Assembly (NCBI GenBank): GCA_965223305.1
Contig: CBDCWT010000047.1
Location: 124,001 to 188,000 of the forward strand
Length of the DNA: 64,000 nucleotides
Reading direction: 5' to 3'
From: CBDCWT01 sp965223305
Lineage (GTDB): Bacteria > Planctomycetota > Planctomycetia > Pirellulales > Pirellulaceae
Part shown: positions 17,950 to 26,917 of the stretch, piece after piece
How positions within the stretch are numbered: position 1 is the first letter of the stretch
How the letters are laid out: every line of letters begins with the position of its first letter
The notes under the pieces: model-generated
The model's input: only the letters and a program-made list of their open reading frames with translations
What the model was told of the DNA's origin: nothing
Database searches by the model: none
Translations under genes and position numbers: made by a program

Positions 17950-20943
17950 CTATGGCTTGAACTGGACCACGGTCTTGCCGTCGGCCTGCCAGACTCGTAC
18001 CACGCTGTCTTGCCCGCCGGCTGCAATGAGTTTGCCGTTGGCGCTGGCCGTGACGCTGTGCAAGAAATCTGTCGCGCCACCTAGCGAACGGATTTGTTTG
18101 CCGTTTGCGGCGTTCTTGACGCGCACCGACTTGTCGCCAGAGGACGCAACCACGTGATCCGTCGCGGCTAAAAAGTGGATCGCGGTCACTTCCTTGCCGA
18201 AACCGGAGATCGTACGCGTCTGGTCGCCAGTCTTGGCATTCCAGATCTTGATAACGTTGTCCGCGCCGCTGGTCGCCAGCAGCCGTCCGTCCGCCCGCCA
18301 GCTAACGCCCAGCACATGGTGAGTGTGCCCTTCGAAGGCGCGCACCAACACGCCTTCCTCCATTTCGAACACCTTGGCGAATCGATCAGCGCCGGAACTG
18401 GCGATGAGTTTGCCGTCCGGTGCGAACTCCAAACTTTGAATCGTGTCGCTGTGCGCGTCCTGGATTTCGCGAGACAGCTTTCCATCTGCCAGGCTCCAGA
18501 TCTTCAGTTCACCACTCCGGGAGGGTTCGCCTCCGCCGGTCGCCAGAGATTTACCATCCGGGCTGAAGGCCAGTGCGGTCACTCGATCGACGAGCACGTC
18601 CGGCGAGTCGACCGAACCAATTCTCCTGACCAGCTGCCACTCGGGATTCGGATCCCAAAGTGACACTTGGCCCTCGACTGTCGCCGCCAGAACGTCGCCC
18701 GAGTGTGTATAGACCAGATCACAAATGCGGCCGCGCTGTGGGTCGCAGGATTGAATCGCAGCTCCCGACTCGGAGTCCCAAATGCGAACCGAACGGTCGT
18801 CGCCTCCAGTAGCGAGCGTACGTCCGTCAGGGGAGAAAGCGATTCCCAAGTACGGTTGTTCACTGGCGGCCAGCTGTCGCTTGGCGTCCTCGAGAAACTC
18901 TTCCTGTCGCTGGACGTGTTGCTCGTTCTGTTGGACAGTTTCCTTGGCTGGTGGAATCAGCGCAGCAACCTTCATGACGGCCTGCTCCGAGCGCGCCATC
19001 GTTCGGGTGGCTGACTCCAGCGCTTGCTTAGCAGCATCACGTTCGCCCGCTGCTTTGTCAGCGGGTGCAGTCGCCTTCTTGAGTGCTTCTTCGGCTTGTT
19101 TGACGCCTGCAGTTGCCGTCTGGAGTTCTTGATCCACTTCGTCTTGCGTTGCCCGAACTGCCGTCAGTGTGTCATTCGCCGCCGCCATGGCCTTTGTCGC
19201 GGCCTCCAACGCGGCTCTGGCATCGGCTAGGCTTTGGTCCGCTCGAGCCACGGCCGCCACGGCTTCCTTTTGCCGTTGTTCCACATTGGCTAGTTCTGCT
19301 TTCGCTTGCTGCAGCGATTGATCGGCGGCCGACTTCTTGGCCAGCAAGGTCTCAGCGGTTTCTTCTTTCTGATGCAAGTCCTCTTCAGCCTTAACACGCG
19401 CCTCCGCGGCCGACTTGGCGTTCTTGCTTTCCGCCTGCTTACGATCCTCCACTTCCTTCAAATCCGCATTCGCGTTTTCGGTACGCCGTTTGGCAATCGC
19501 GACTGCCCGCTCAGCATCTTCTACCTCGATTTGCTTGCGGAAGTCGCCCTTGAGTTGAGCGATTCGTTTGCCGTTTGCGTCCCAGAGAATCGCTTCCTTA
19601 TTTTTCCCAGCCGAGGCGAATCGCTTTCCGTCCGGGCGCGCCGCGACGGCTTCGATCGGGTCACCGTGTTTCATCAACAGGAGTTGTTTCTCAGATGACA
19701 GATCCCAAACGCGCAGTGTTCCGTCCTGGCTCCCGGAGATCAGACGGTTCGGCTGCGACGAGCTAACGCCCAGGGATGTCACCGGTCCGTCATGTCCGGC
19801 CAGTTCGGTGGCGGGGTGTGTGGCGGGGTGTGAGGGCTCTGCGGAGTCGTTCCGAAACGCCGAGAACTCCCAAATACGAATCCGACCATCTTCTCCAGCA
19901 ACCGCGAACCGCTGATTTGCAAGGACCGCGAGCGAGAGCACGGGCGTGGGTGTTGCCAGCGTTCCGGCCAAGCTGTTTTCGGCAAGATTCCACAGACGCA
20001 CCGTCTTGTCGCGGCCTCCCGAGATTAGCCCCTGGGCGGAGAAGTGCAGATCCGTTACTGCTGCCGCGTGCGCTGGGAGCGTAGTCAAAGAGGTTCCGGC
20101 CAGCAAGACGATGTCCCCGCTCTCCTGACCGATTGCGACAAGCTTGCCATCTGCACTCACAGCCAGAGCGCTCAGTCCGTTCGCGAGATCCTCAATCCGA
20201 AGTTTGCTCGCCTGGACGCGGCGCCAGAGCTTAACAGTTCGGAAGCCACCCGACGCCAACAGCTGGCTATCTGGACTGAAACGCAGGGATTGAACAAGAT
20301 CCAAATGGGCAACACCGGGCTTGTCATAGACCCCCGATTCGATGAGCTCCGGATCGGTTAGCCGGCCGACCTCCCGTTTCGTGGGTACGTGATAAAGAAA
20401 AATCTGGTTTGCACGTCCGGCGGCAACAAACTGGCCATCCGGCGACAGGGCCACCGCATAGACCGGGGCTACGCCGTCCGGCAAAGGCTGCCACTCAAAA
20501 CCCCGCTCGCCTTTGACTGTGCCCTTCGCGCCCTGGTCGATCCACAGTTTGATCAACCCCAGCTGTTGGGAATCCAGGCGTTCGGCTCCAACATCGTTGT
20601 CCTCCGGTGGCATGAACGGCTCGGCGTCGAAGGCTGCGGCCTTCAGCAGCAAGCTCTCGGCGCTGTTCGACGTGTCGATCACTTCGCCGCTAGCCCCTCC
20701 TTTCAAGATTGCCTGGGGGCTCTCCAAGATCAGATCACTTTCGGCGTCGGTGTTGTTGTGACAAGCCAGACAATTCCGCCTGAGGATCGGCAGAATCTCT
20801 CGTTCAAAATCCACCGGCGCCTCGCGCGTGATCTCAGCGATAGAAATGCTCGGCGATTCGTCACACCTACCCTGCCGATTTCCAGGGACGAAGGTCGCGA
20901 TTACCAGCAACAACGTTACGGACGAGCAACGGTTGTCAATCAT
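17950..20943 (-). CDS. Planctomycete-type cytochrome c/WD40 protein with a central coiled coil
   Basis: A 997-residue exported protein. After a signal peptide comes a planctomycete cytochrome-c-type domain (about 45-140) with the haem motif CLACH and a candidate Met ligand in FMPPED. Two blocks of WD40 repeats follow (about 155-460 and 695-997), seen as repeated units such as LRFSPDSQLLASGGFRTVKLW and GGRDKTVRLW, enough for two propellers. Between them lies a long Ala/Glu/Gln/Lys-rich coiled coil (about 465-690) rich in heptads. It starts 18 bp after the PPC-domain gene, so the two are almost certainly one operon. A periplasmic redox or assembly role is plausible but unproven. Confidence 0.85.
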   Translation of the reverse strand: MIDNRCSSVTLLLVIATFVPGNRQGRCDESPSISIAEITREAPVDFEREILPILRRNCLACHNNTDAESDLILESPQAILKGGASGEVIDTSNSAESLLLKAAAFDAEPFMPPEDNDVGAERLDSQQLGLIKLWIDQGAKGTVKGERGFEWQPLPDGVAPVYAVALSPDGQFVAAGRANQIFLYHVPTKREVGRLTDPELIESGVYDKPGVAHLDLVQSLRFSPDSQLLASGGFRTVKLWRRVQASKLRIEDLANGLSALAVSADGKLVAIGQESGDIVLLAGTSLTTLPAHAAAVTDLHFSAQGLISGGRDKTVRLWNLAENSLAGTLATPTPVLSLAVLANQRFAVAGEDGRIRIWEFSAFRNDSAEPSHPATHPATELAGHDGPVTSLGVSSSQPNRLISGSQDGTLRVWDLSSEKQLLLMKHGDPIEAVAARPDGKRFASAGKNKEAILWDANGKRIAQLKGDFRKQIEVEDAERAVAIAKRRTENANADLKEVEDRKQAESKNAKSAAEARVKAEEDLHQKEETAETLLAKKSAADQSLQQAKAELANVEQRQKEAVAAVARADQSLADARAALEAATKAMAAANDTLTAVRATQDEVDQELQTATAGVKQAEEALKKATAPADKAAGERDAAKQALESATRTMARSEQAVMKVAALIPPAKETVQQNEQHVQRQEEFLEDAKRQLAASEQPYLGIAFSPDGRTLATGGDDRSVRIWDSESGAAIQSCDPQRGRICDLVYTHSGDVLAATVEGQVSLWDPNPEWQLVRRIGSVDSPDVLVDRVTALAFSPDGKSLATGGGEPSRSGELKIWSLADGKLSREIQDAHSDTIQSLEFAPDGKLIASSGADRFAKVFEMEEGVLVRAFEGHTHHVLGVSWRADGRLLATSGADNVIKIWNAKTGDQTRTISGFGKEVTAIHFLAATDHVVASSGDKSVRVKNAANGKQIRSLGGATDFLHSVTASANGKLIAAGGQDSVVRVWQADGKTVVQFKP

Positions 20944-20961
20944 CTCTCTGCAACCCTTTAT

Positions 20962-23841
20962 TTATTCTTTGATCCTCAAGACGAGTTCCCCAGTCACAGT
21001 CACATCGACCTTGTTGAACTTAGCTTTGGCACGCAGCGTCACGATCTGCTCGCCTGGCTGCGCGTCACGCGCGGCAGCGACGCGCAGCCGGAAGTCGGAT
21101 TGGTCTTTCTCCAACGTCACTTTGTCACACTTCAGGCCTTTGGCTGCCGGCGGAAGCTCCGCCTCGATCTCGACGCGGTCGGCGAAGCCAAACCGTCTTT
21201 CCAGCCGTAATGGGACCGACAACTCTCCACCCCGCTGTAGTTGGTGGCTAGGTTGTGCGACGGTCAGAGCCAGCGGCGACTCAACGACCTCTAGCTGGAG
21301 TGGCGTCGAAATTGCAACGAACCGTGTGTTCTTTGGCTGATTTGCTTTCTTTGCCGCTGCCAACTGCTTATCGATTTCCTTCTGGGCCTGCTGTGCGCGC
21401 TGCAGCAGGGCGTGCGAGGCAGCGAGCGTCTTGTCGACCGCCTTTTTCGCTTCATGGGCCTCCTCGGCTGCCTGCGTGGCTGCGGCAGTTCTCCGCTCGG
21501 ACTGCGGAGTCTCGGAGCTGGCTTGCTCTCGCTCCTTGTCGGCCGACTGTTGCTGCGCTTGAGCTGCTTCGACCGCCAGCTGCGCTTGCTGATGGGCAAG
21601 CCTGAGCTCCGCCACCTTCGCAACAATCTTCTGCCTGTTTGTTTCTGCCGCCTTAACAGCGGTTGCATCGCGCACCAGCTTGGCGGTGCTGTCCGCGCGG
21701 AGGAAAAACGTATAGAGGCCGGGCTGTACCTTCTTGTTGGTCACTGCAACGGACAACTTTGCCTCTTGCTCCTTTCCCTTTACCGTGACGTTCTTTGGCT
21801 TCAGTTCGTTGGGTAGGTTGTTGCAAGCCAGCGTCAGATCGCCGCTGAAGCCGCGCCGGCGGGTGACTCGAATCGGTATTTCCAGCGTTCCGCCGAGCGA
21901 GGTTACCCATGTCTTCGAGTTTGCCGTTAGCGAAACCGGTGACGGCTCCTCGAGGACCGCCAAGGCGACGTCGCGCGTGGCGCGGAAGGTGGGCGGATCT
22001 TGTTGTCGGTTGCCGGTGCCCCAGACAACGCTACCTCCCCGCGCAGCGCGAACGACTTCCCGGTCGCCGATCGTTGCCCGCCCCACGATTCGGATCGTAC
22101 CGGCCCAGGGGGGCGCATCGGCCAGAGCCTCAAAGATCAGGTTGGTCGAAGCTGCTCCTGCTGCAACCACGGCACCGCGACAGCTCACGCCGGTCGGTAG
22201 TCCCTCCGCTTCTAAGCGGATGGCTGCCTCGAATCCACCCATCCGTTCCACAATCGCGCTGAACACCGCAGTACCACCTCGCCGTAGATTAGGCGCGCCC
22301 ATCTGTACGACGTTGGCGTTTGCGGGAGTCGTGAGCTGGAGGGGAACCACAGCTAGCCGGTAGTCGGGTTGCTCTTGCCGAATGACCAAGCGGTAAACGC
22401 GCCGCGGGTCAGGCCTGCTCGTACCGAACTGATCCCACAACATCACTTGATAGGTGGCGTCCGCATCGGCTACGAGTCGATACGTCGGATCGTCAGTCGA
22501 AGTATCGTAGTCACCGCCGATTCTGCGGTTGCGGTTTTGCGAATCATCGACGTTGACGATCAGTTTCTCCCGTTCGTTTCCCTGTGGGTCGGTCGTGATC
22601 TTGTGAATCAAGAAACGCGGGTCGACATCTTGGCCCAAGCGGTGGCCATAGACTTCTATCGTGTATGCCTCGTCCTTTCGCGCCTGGAAACGAATGCAGT
22701 CGACATCACCTGACGGATAGAATTGCCCGACAACCTCGGCCGGCAGCCCAATTTCGGTGGCTTCCTCGGCAACGTCGTTCGGTTCTTGCTCCAGCGCCGT
22801 GGGTGCCCGGGCGATAAAGAGAGTCGTCGCGCCGATGCCTTCGGGCAACAGGCAGCTAGTGCTGTCTAGCAGCGACGTCGCGGGAGGAACCATCGATACA
22901 AAAGAGACCTGGCCAGTCTCACCCGGAGGCGGCGGGATCGGCAGGGTCAGCGAAAGTTCTTCGAGCTTCGTTTGGCCGCATGAGTAGGGTGACGGTTGAC
23001 CACCTGGCAGATTCCTTCCGTAGACGGTGTATTGCTCCGCTGAACCGGCGACACCGCTGGGAGGGAAGACAAAGTCGATATGCGGCCCGTCGTGCACGGT
23101 AAGCCGATAAAAGTAATCGGCTCCCCCACGATATAGGAAGTCGAAAAGAATGAGCTTATACTCGCTTGCCTCTGGCGCGGTGAAATCGAGGAGCGGATCA
23201 GAGCCTTGGTAGTCATGGCTGCGGGCCAGCTCGCGACCCGCGGCATCCGAGAGAATCAAAGAACCGTCCAGACGCGAGTCAATCCGCTGCGCCGCACAGT
23301 CAATCAACACGCGCTGGCCAGCCGCGAGTGACAACTTGAAGTAGTCTCGGCTCTCGTTGTCAACCGAGCCGTTCAAGGTAGTCCCCACCGTGATGGCGGC
23401 CGCCTTGTTCTGGCTGCCATTGCCGCCTCGATCGAGTGTTTCTGGCAGCTGGCCAACCGAGAAAGCACGCGGATTCGAGACACCGAACCGCCCGACGACC
23501 CGCGCCTCGTAAACTCCCGGCGGTACGTCAGCGCCGATCGTCACCCGAAACTGCCCTGGAACGGTCTGGGGCCCCAGCACTTCATCCCCCGAATTGACTC
23601 GTGGCTTCGCAGTGATGTTAGGGTGCGAGAACAACAGAGCCTCGGCACCGTCTTGGTCTCCACCCCTAACGCTTACCTCGACCTCGCTCGCCCGCTGCCC
23701 CCCTGGGGGAAAGATCGAGCTAAGCTGGGTCGCGGGAAGCTGGGCATTCGCCGTCGGCGCGGCTAGAAACTCCACGAGCAGCCAGCCGAGCAAGACTAGC
23801 AACCTACCAACAGGAGGCCAACGTCGTAGGATAAAGGGCAT
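20962..23841 (-). CDS. Secreted pre-peptidase (PPC)-domain protein with a coiled-coil insert
   Basis: A roughly 959-residue exported protein. A good signal peptide follows the ATG at 23841 (LLVLLGWLLVEFLAAPTANAQ); an upstream ATG at 23904 would add 21 residues. The body has Ig-like and PPC beta-sandwich segments (VDNESRDYFKLSLAAGQRV and DVDCIRFQARKDEAYTIEV are two PPC-like units). Near residues 725-835 is a coiled coil of Ala/Gln/Lys heptads similar in character to that in the downstream WD40 protein. A beta-rich tail follows. It lies between the DUF1549/1553 gene and the WD40 gene. No catalytic domain is seen, so it is likely an interaction or surface protein. Confidence 0.82.
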   Translation of the reverse strand: MPFILRRWPPVGRLLVLLGWLLVEFLAAPTANAQLPATQLSSIFPPGGQRASEVEVSVRGGDQDGAEALLFSHPNITAKPRVNSGDEVLGPQTVPGQFRVTIGADVPPGVYEARVVGRFGVSNPRAFSVGQLPETLDRGGNGSQNKAAAITVGTTLNGSVDNESRDYFKLSLAAGQRVLIDCAAQRIDSRLDGSLILSDAAGRELARSHDYQGSDPLLDFTAPEASEYKLILFDFLYRGGADYFYRLTVHDGPHIDFVFPPSGVAGSAEQYTVYGRNLPGGQPSPYSCGQTKLEELSLTLPIPPPPGETGQVSFVSMVPPATSLLDSTSCLLPEGIGATTLFIARAPTALEQEPNDVAEEATEIGLPAEVVGQFYPSGDVDCIRFQARKDEAYTIEVYGHRLGQDVDPRFLIHKITTDPQGNEREKLIVNVDDSQNRNRRIGGDYDTSTDDPTYRLVADADATYQVMLWDQFGTSRPDPRRVYRLVIRQEQPDYRLAVVPLQLTTPANANVVQMGAPNLRRGGTAVFSAIVERMGGFEAAIRLEAEGLPTGVSCRGAVVAAGAASTNLIFEALADAPPWAGTIRIVGRATIGDREVVRAARGGSVVWGTGNRQQDPPTFRATRDVALAVLEEPSPVSLTANSKTWVTSLGGTLEIPIRVTRRRGFSGDLTLACNNLPNELKPKNVTVKGKEQEAKLSVAVTNKKVQPGLYTFFLRADSTAKLVRDATAVKAAETNRQKIVAKVAELRLAHQQAQLAVEAAQAQQQSADKEREQASSETPQSERRTAAATQAAEEAHEAKKAVDKTLAASHALLQRAQQAQKEIDKQLAAAKKANQPKNTRFVAISTPLQLEVVESPLALTVAQPSHQLQRGGELSVPLRLERRFGFADRVEIEAELPPAAKGLKCDKVTLEKDQSDFRLRVAAARDAQPGEQIVTLRAKAKFNKVDVTVTGELVLRIKE

Positions 23842-24155
23842 CGAATCAGGCTCCGCAGAAGGGCGCGCGGCTCGTGCCAAGACGCACAAAGAGAACGGCA
23901 TCACTTGGGCAGGCTCGCTGGCATCTTCAGTGTGATTGCGCTGTAGCCCGATTTCAAACGGGCCGGAGTACTGGGGCGGGAGTCGCGACTGTCAGGTTTG
24001 AACAGTAGGTAACTTCGATCAGTGCGACTAGCGCTGAGTGACAGCTAAGAATTGGGGCAGCGACGCTCGCCAGAGCGTGGAGAACTCACGCCGAAACACT
24101 CATTCCACTGCCGGGGTCCGGTGGCGACCCAAATCGAACTGAGCTGCACAGTGCA

Positions 24156-26666
24156 CTAGTGGTTAAACAAAAACTCCTTTGTGTTGATCAGGGCCCAGAT
24201 GATGTCCTCGTAGGCGCGGCGCGAGTCGTCACCGCACTTTTCGAGATGGGCCATCGCAATCGCCACCTCATCCGAATGCGGTGGGCGAGCAAAGGTCAAC
24301 AAATAAAGTTCTCGGATTCGGGCAGCATGGTCCCGGCCCTCTTCACTAGCCAACGTGCGGGCACGGCCTTGTTTGCTGGTCAGTTTGCCTTGGATTTCGC
24401 TCGAATTCAGCAGATGCAGACTTTGCGCCAGATTGGCATCGGCCGATCGCTCGCACTCACACGCGCTGCTCGCCTCGGGCCGGCCAAAGACGGTGAGAAA
24501 GTACGAGTTGAAACCCGTATCCGGCAACTGCGTGGCTCGCGTTCCCAGCGGCGCACCTCGGAATTTGGTTTGGGTACCGGTGACCCGATCGATTGCGTCG
24601 AGTAGCACCTCGGCACCTAGCCGCCGAGGATAGTACCGCGAGAAGTTCTGCTTGTCGTCGCGATTCCAGTCATTCGGCTCTGCCGCAAGCTGATAGGTAT
24701 GGGAGTTGCAAATCGTACTGATCAGACGCTTCAGGTCGAAACCGTGGTTCGCAAAGTCCCTGGCCAGGGCTTCCAACAACTCGGGGTTGGACGCCGGATT
24801 CGTGACGCGCATGTCATCCTCAGGATCCACCAGACCGCGGCCGAAAAAGTGCTTCCAGTAGCGATTCACGAGCGCTTTGGCGAAGAAGGGGTTGGCCCGG
24901 TCCGTCATCCAATCAGCTAACTTCAGTCGTGGGTCCTGGGCTGCCGAAACCGTCATCACTTCCGATCCGAGACCCGTTGGCCGCACGGTTTGCTTGGTCT
25001 TGGGATTGCGCGCCTGCGCCGTGCCGGGGTTGTGGAAGACACGATCCTGCCGGGTCACGCCGCTTTTCTTGCGGCCAACGCGTGAAAAGAAGGCGGCAAA
25101 GCCGTAGTAATCCTGCTGGCTCCACACTTCGAACGGGTGATGGTGGCAACGAGCACACTGGATTCGCAAGCCAAGGAAGAGTTGTGCGGTGTCCTCCACT
25201 TGAGATGCTTGATCCTTGACCTCCCGGTACCAGGCAACCGGCGGATTCTTGCCCGGCGTACCCGAGGCTGTAACAAGCTCTCGAACGAACTGGTCGTATG
25301 GACGATTCTCATCTAGGCTCTGCCGAATCCACTCGTGGAAGGCGAAGGTCGCTGATTTCTCATATTCGGCCCGCCGTTTGTTGCGCAGAATGGCACTCCA
25401 CTTGTTCGCAAAGTAGTCGGCATACGCCGGGCTTTCGAGTAATCGATCGATTAACTTGGCGCGCTTCGCGGGATCGTCGTTTTGCAAGAAACTCTCGACC
25501 TCGTCGAGTGCTGGGAGCCGTCCCGCAATGTCGATCGTAACCCGTCGCAAGAAAGTTGCGTCGTCCGCCAATTCGGAAGCGGGTAATCCTAGGTCACGTA
25601 GCTTGGCAAAAACCAGCTCGTCCACCAGATTGACGGGAGCCGGCAGATCGTCCACAGCGATGCCTAACGGCATCGTGGCGCGGAACACCCCCACGTGTCC
25701 TTGGTAGCGAGCCATCACGGCAACGCTGCCGGTCAACGGGCCGGTAGTCACCAGCCCCGTTGCGCTCACCTCAGCCATCTCGGCGTCGTTCGAATCGAAT
25801 TGTGTCATGCGGGTCACGTCCTCGGTTGACCCGTCGGTGTAGTGCGCGATGGCGACGAGTTGCTGGGAACGCTCGCGCTCCATGATGCGTTCCGGCGGCC
25901 AGACCTCGATATGGGTGACGGTCGGATCGTCGGCGTTCCCGTAGGGCATGCCTTGCTCGACCCAGCTTTTCATTAGCCGATAGGCGGGTGAATCGGCATC
26001 GATGCGATGACCGCCGCCGTGCGGGAGCTGCGCGGTCGCTTTGAGCAGCAGCAGGCTCCGCTGGGGTGCGGACGGGAATAGCCGTCGCCCTCTCCCTTCC
26101 TTCACGAGATACTCGAAGTCCTCAGTTGGTTCGAATCCCAGCAGCGACAGTCGAAATCCGTTCTGTCCACCAGATTTACCGTGGCAGCCGCCGCTGTTGC
26201 AGCCGTACTTCGTGAAGATAGGCACGATCTGGTTAGGAAAGTTGACCGGCACATCTTGATCGATATTCGTGACACGCACTCCGACGGTCTGGCTGAGCCC
26301 GGTCTCGGTCTGAACAAGGAGCGTCGTCTGGCCCTCCGAGATGGGCGTCACATGGCCCGTTTTGTCTACCTTCACAATGCCGTCGTCGGCGCTGCGGTAG
26401 CTTACGTTGCGGGTCAGGTCACGAACTTGGCGAGAACTGAAATGCCCAGTGATCAGCAGCTGCTGGCTGGCATTACGTCCCGCGACGACGAAATCAGTGC
26501 CGGCTGGCCGGCCGGTCTCGACCGAGATCGACGTTAGTTCGCCAGGGGCGCCCAGGCCCGGCGCTTGTAGGGCTGCGGACTCCTGCCCGCCCGTGTCGGC
26601 TGACCAGGCCCAAGATGATGTAGCGCCCAGCACAGTGAGCCAAACGACTAGGTAAATACGACGCAT
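24156..26666 (-). CDS. DUF1549/DUF1553 protein with Ig-like domains
   Basis: An 836-residue exported protein. A signal peptide precedes an Ig-like (Big_2) domain (about 40-130), a segment with CNSGGCHGKSGG (about 155-165), and a second Ig-like domain (about 250-330). The DUF1549 domain follows (VDELVFAKLRDLGLP, RRVTIDIAGRLP), including the haem-type motif CARCHHHP. The DUF1553 domain is C-terminal (LADWMTDRANPFFAKALVNRYWKHFFGRGLVDPEDD). Such proteins are abundant in planctomycetes, where they may carry c-type haem and act on polysaccharides outside the cell; this is unproven. It precedes the PPC and WD40 genes on the same strand, with about 300 bp to the PPC start. Confidence 0.9.
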   Translation of the reverse strand: MRRIYLVVWLTVLGATSSWAWSADTGGQESAALQAPGLGAPGELTSISVETGRPAGTDFVVAGRNASQQLLITGHFSSRQVRDLTRNVSYRSADDGIVKVDKTGHVTPISEGQTTLLVQTETGLSQTVGVRVTNIDQDVPVNFPNQIVPIFTKYGCNSGGCHGKSGGQNGFRLSLLGFEPTEDFEYLVKEGRGRRLFPSAPQRSLLLLKATAQLPHGGGHRIDADSPAYRLMKSWVEQGMPYGNADDPTVTHIEVWPPERIMERERSQQLVAIAHYTDGSTEDVTRMTQFDSNDAEMAEVSATGLVTTGPLTGSVAVMARYQGHVGVFRATMPLGIAVDDLPAPVNLVDELVFAKLRDLGLPASELADDATFLRRVTIDIAGRLPALDEVESFLQNDDPAKRAKLIDRLLESPAYADYFANKWSAILRNKRRAEYEKSATFAFHEWIRQSLDENRPYDQFVRELVTASGTPGKNPPVAWYREVKDQASQVEDTAQLFLGLRIQCARCHHHPFEVWSQQDYYGFAAFFSRVGRKKSGVTRQDRVFHNPGTAQARNPKTKQTVRPTGLGSEVMTVSAAQDPRLKLADWMTDRANPFFAKALVNRYWKHFFGRGLVDPEDDMRVTNPASNPELLEALARDFANHGFDLKRLISTICNSHTYQLAAEPNDWNRDDKQNFSRYYPRRLGAEVLLDAIDRVTGTQTKFRGAPLGTRATQLPDTGFNSYFLTVFGRPEASSACECERSADANLAQSLHLLNSSEIQGKLTSKQGRARTLASEEGRDHAARIRELYLLTFARPPHSDEVAIAMAHLEKCGDDSRRAYEDIIWALINTKEFLFNH

Positions 26667-26917
26667 GGCGGACCCTCGTCACCGTCTAAGTTAGCAACAC
26701 ATTAAGGCATGACGCGCCCGACAACGGGCGAGTGCAGGATGATGCGCAACGCAGGTTGTTCAAGGTGGCCGCCACGTCCGCAGGCAGCACACCGAGACCA
26801 ACCGCACACGGGATGGCCGGAGGCTCAGACTACCACAATCGAGACGAAGAAAGCAAGAAAGAGACGTTCCTACCGATGTCCCTGGCTTGCTTGCAGGGGC
26901 CCTTTTGATCTGCGATC

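Noticed and set aside
26667..26917. Molybdenum cofactor riboswitch upstream of the molybdate-type operon
   Set aside because: The region was read for the known consensus elements and no convincing match or terminator was found.
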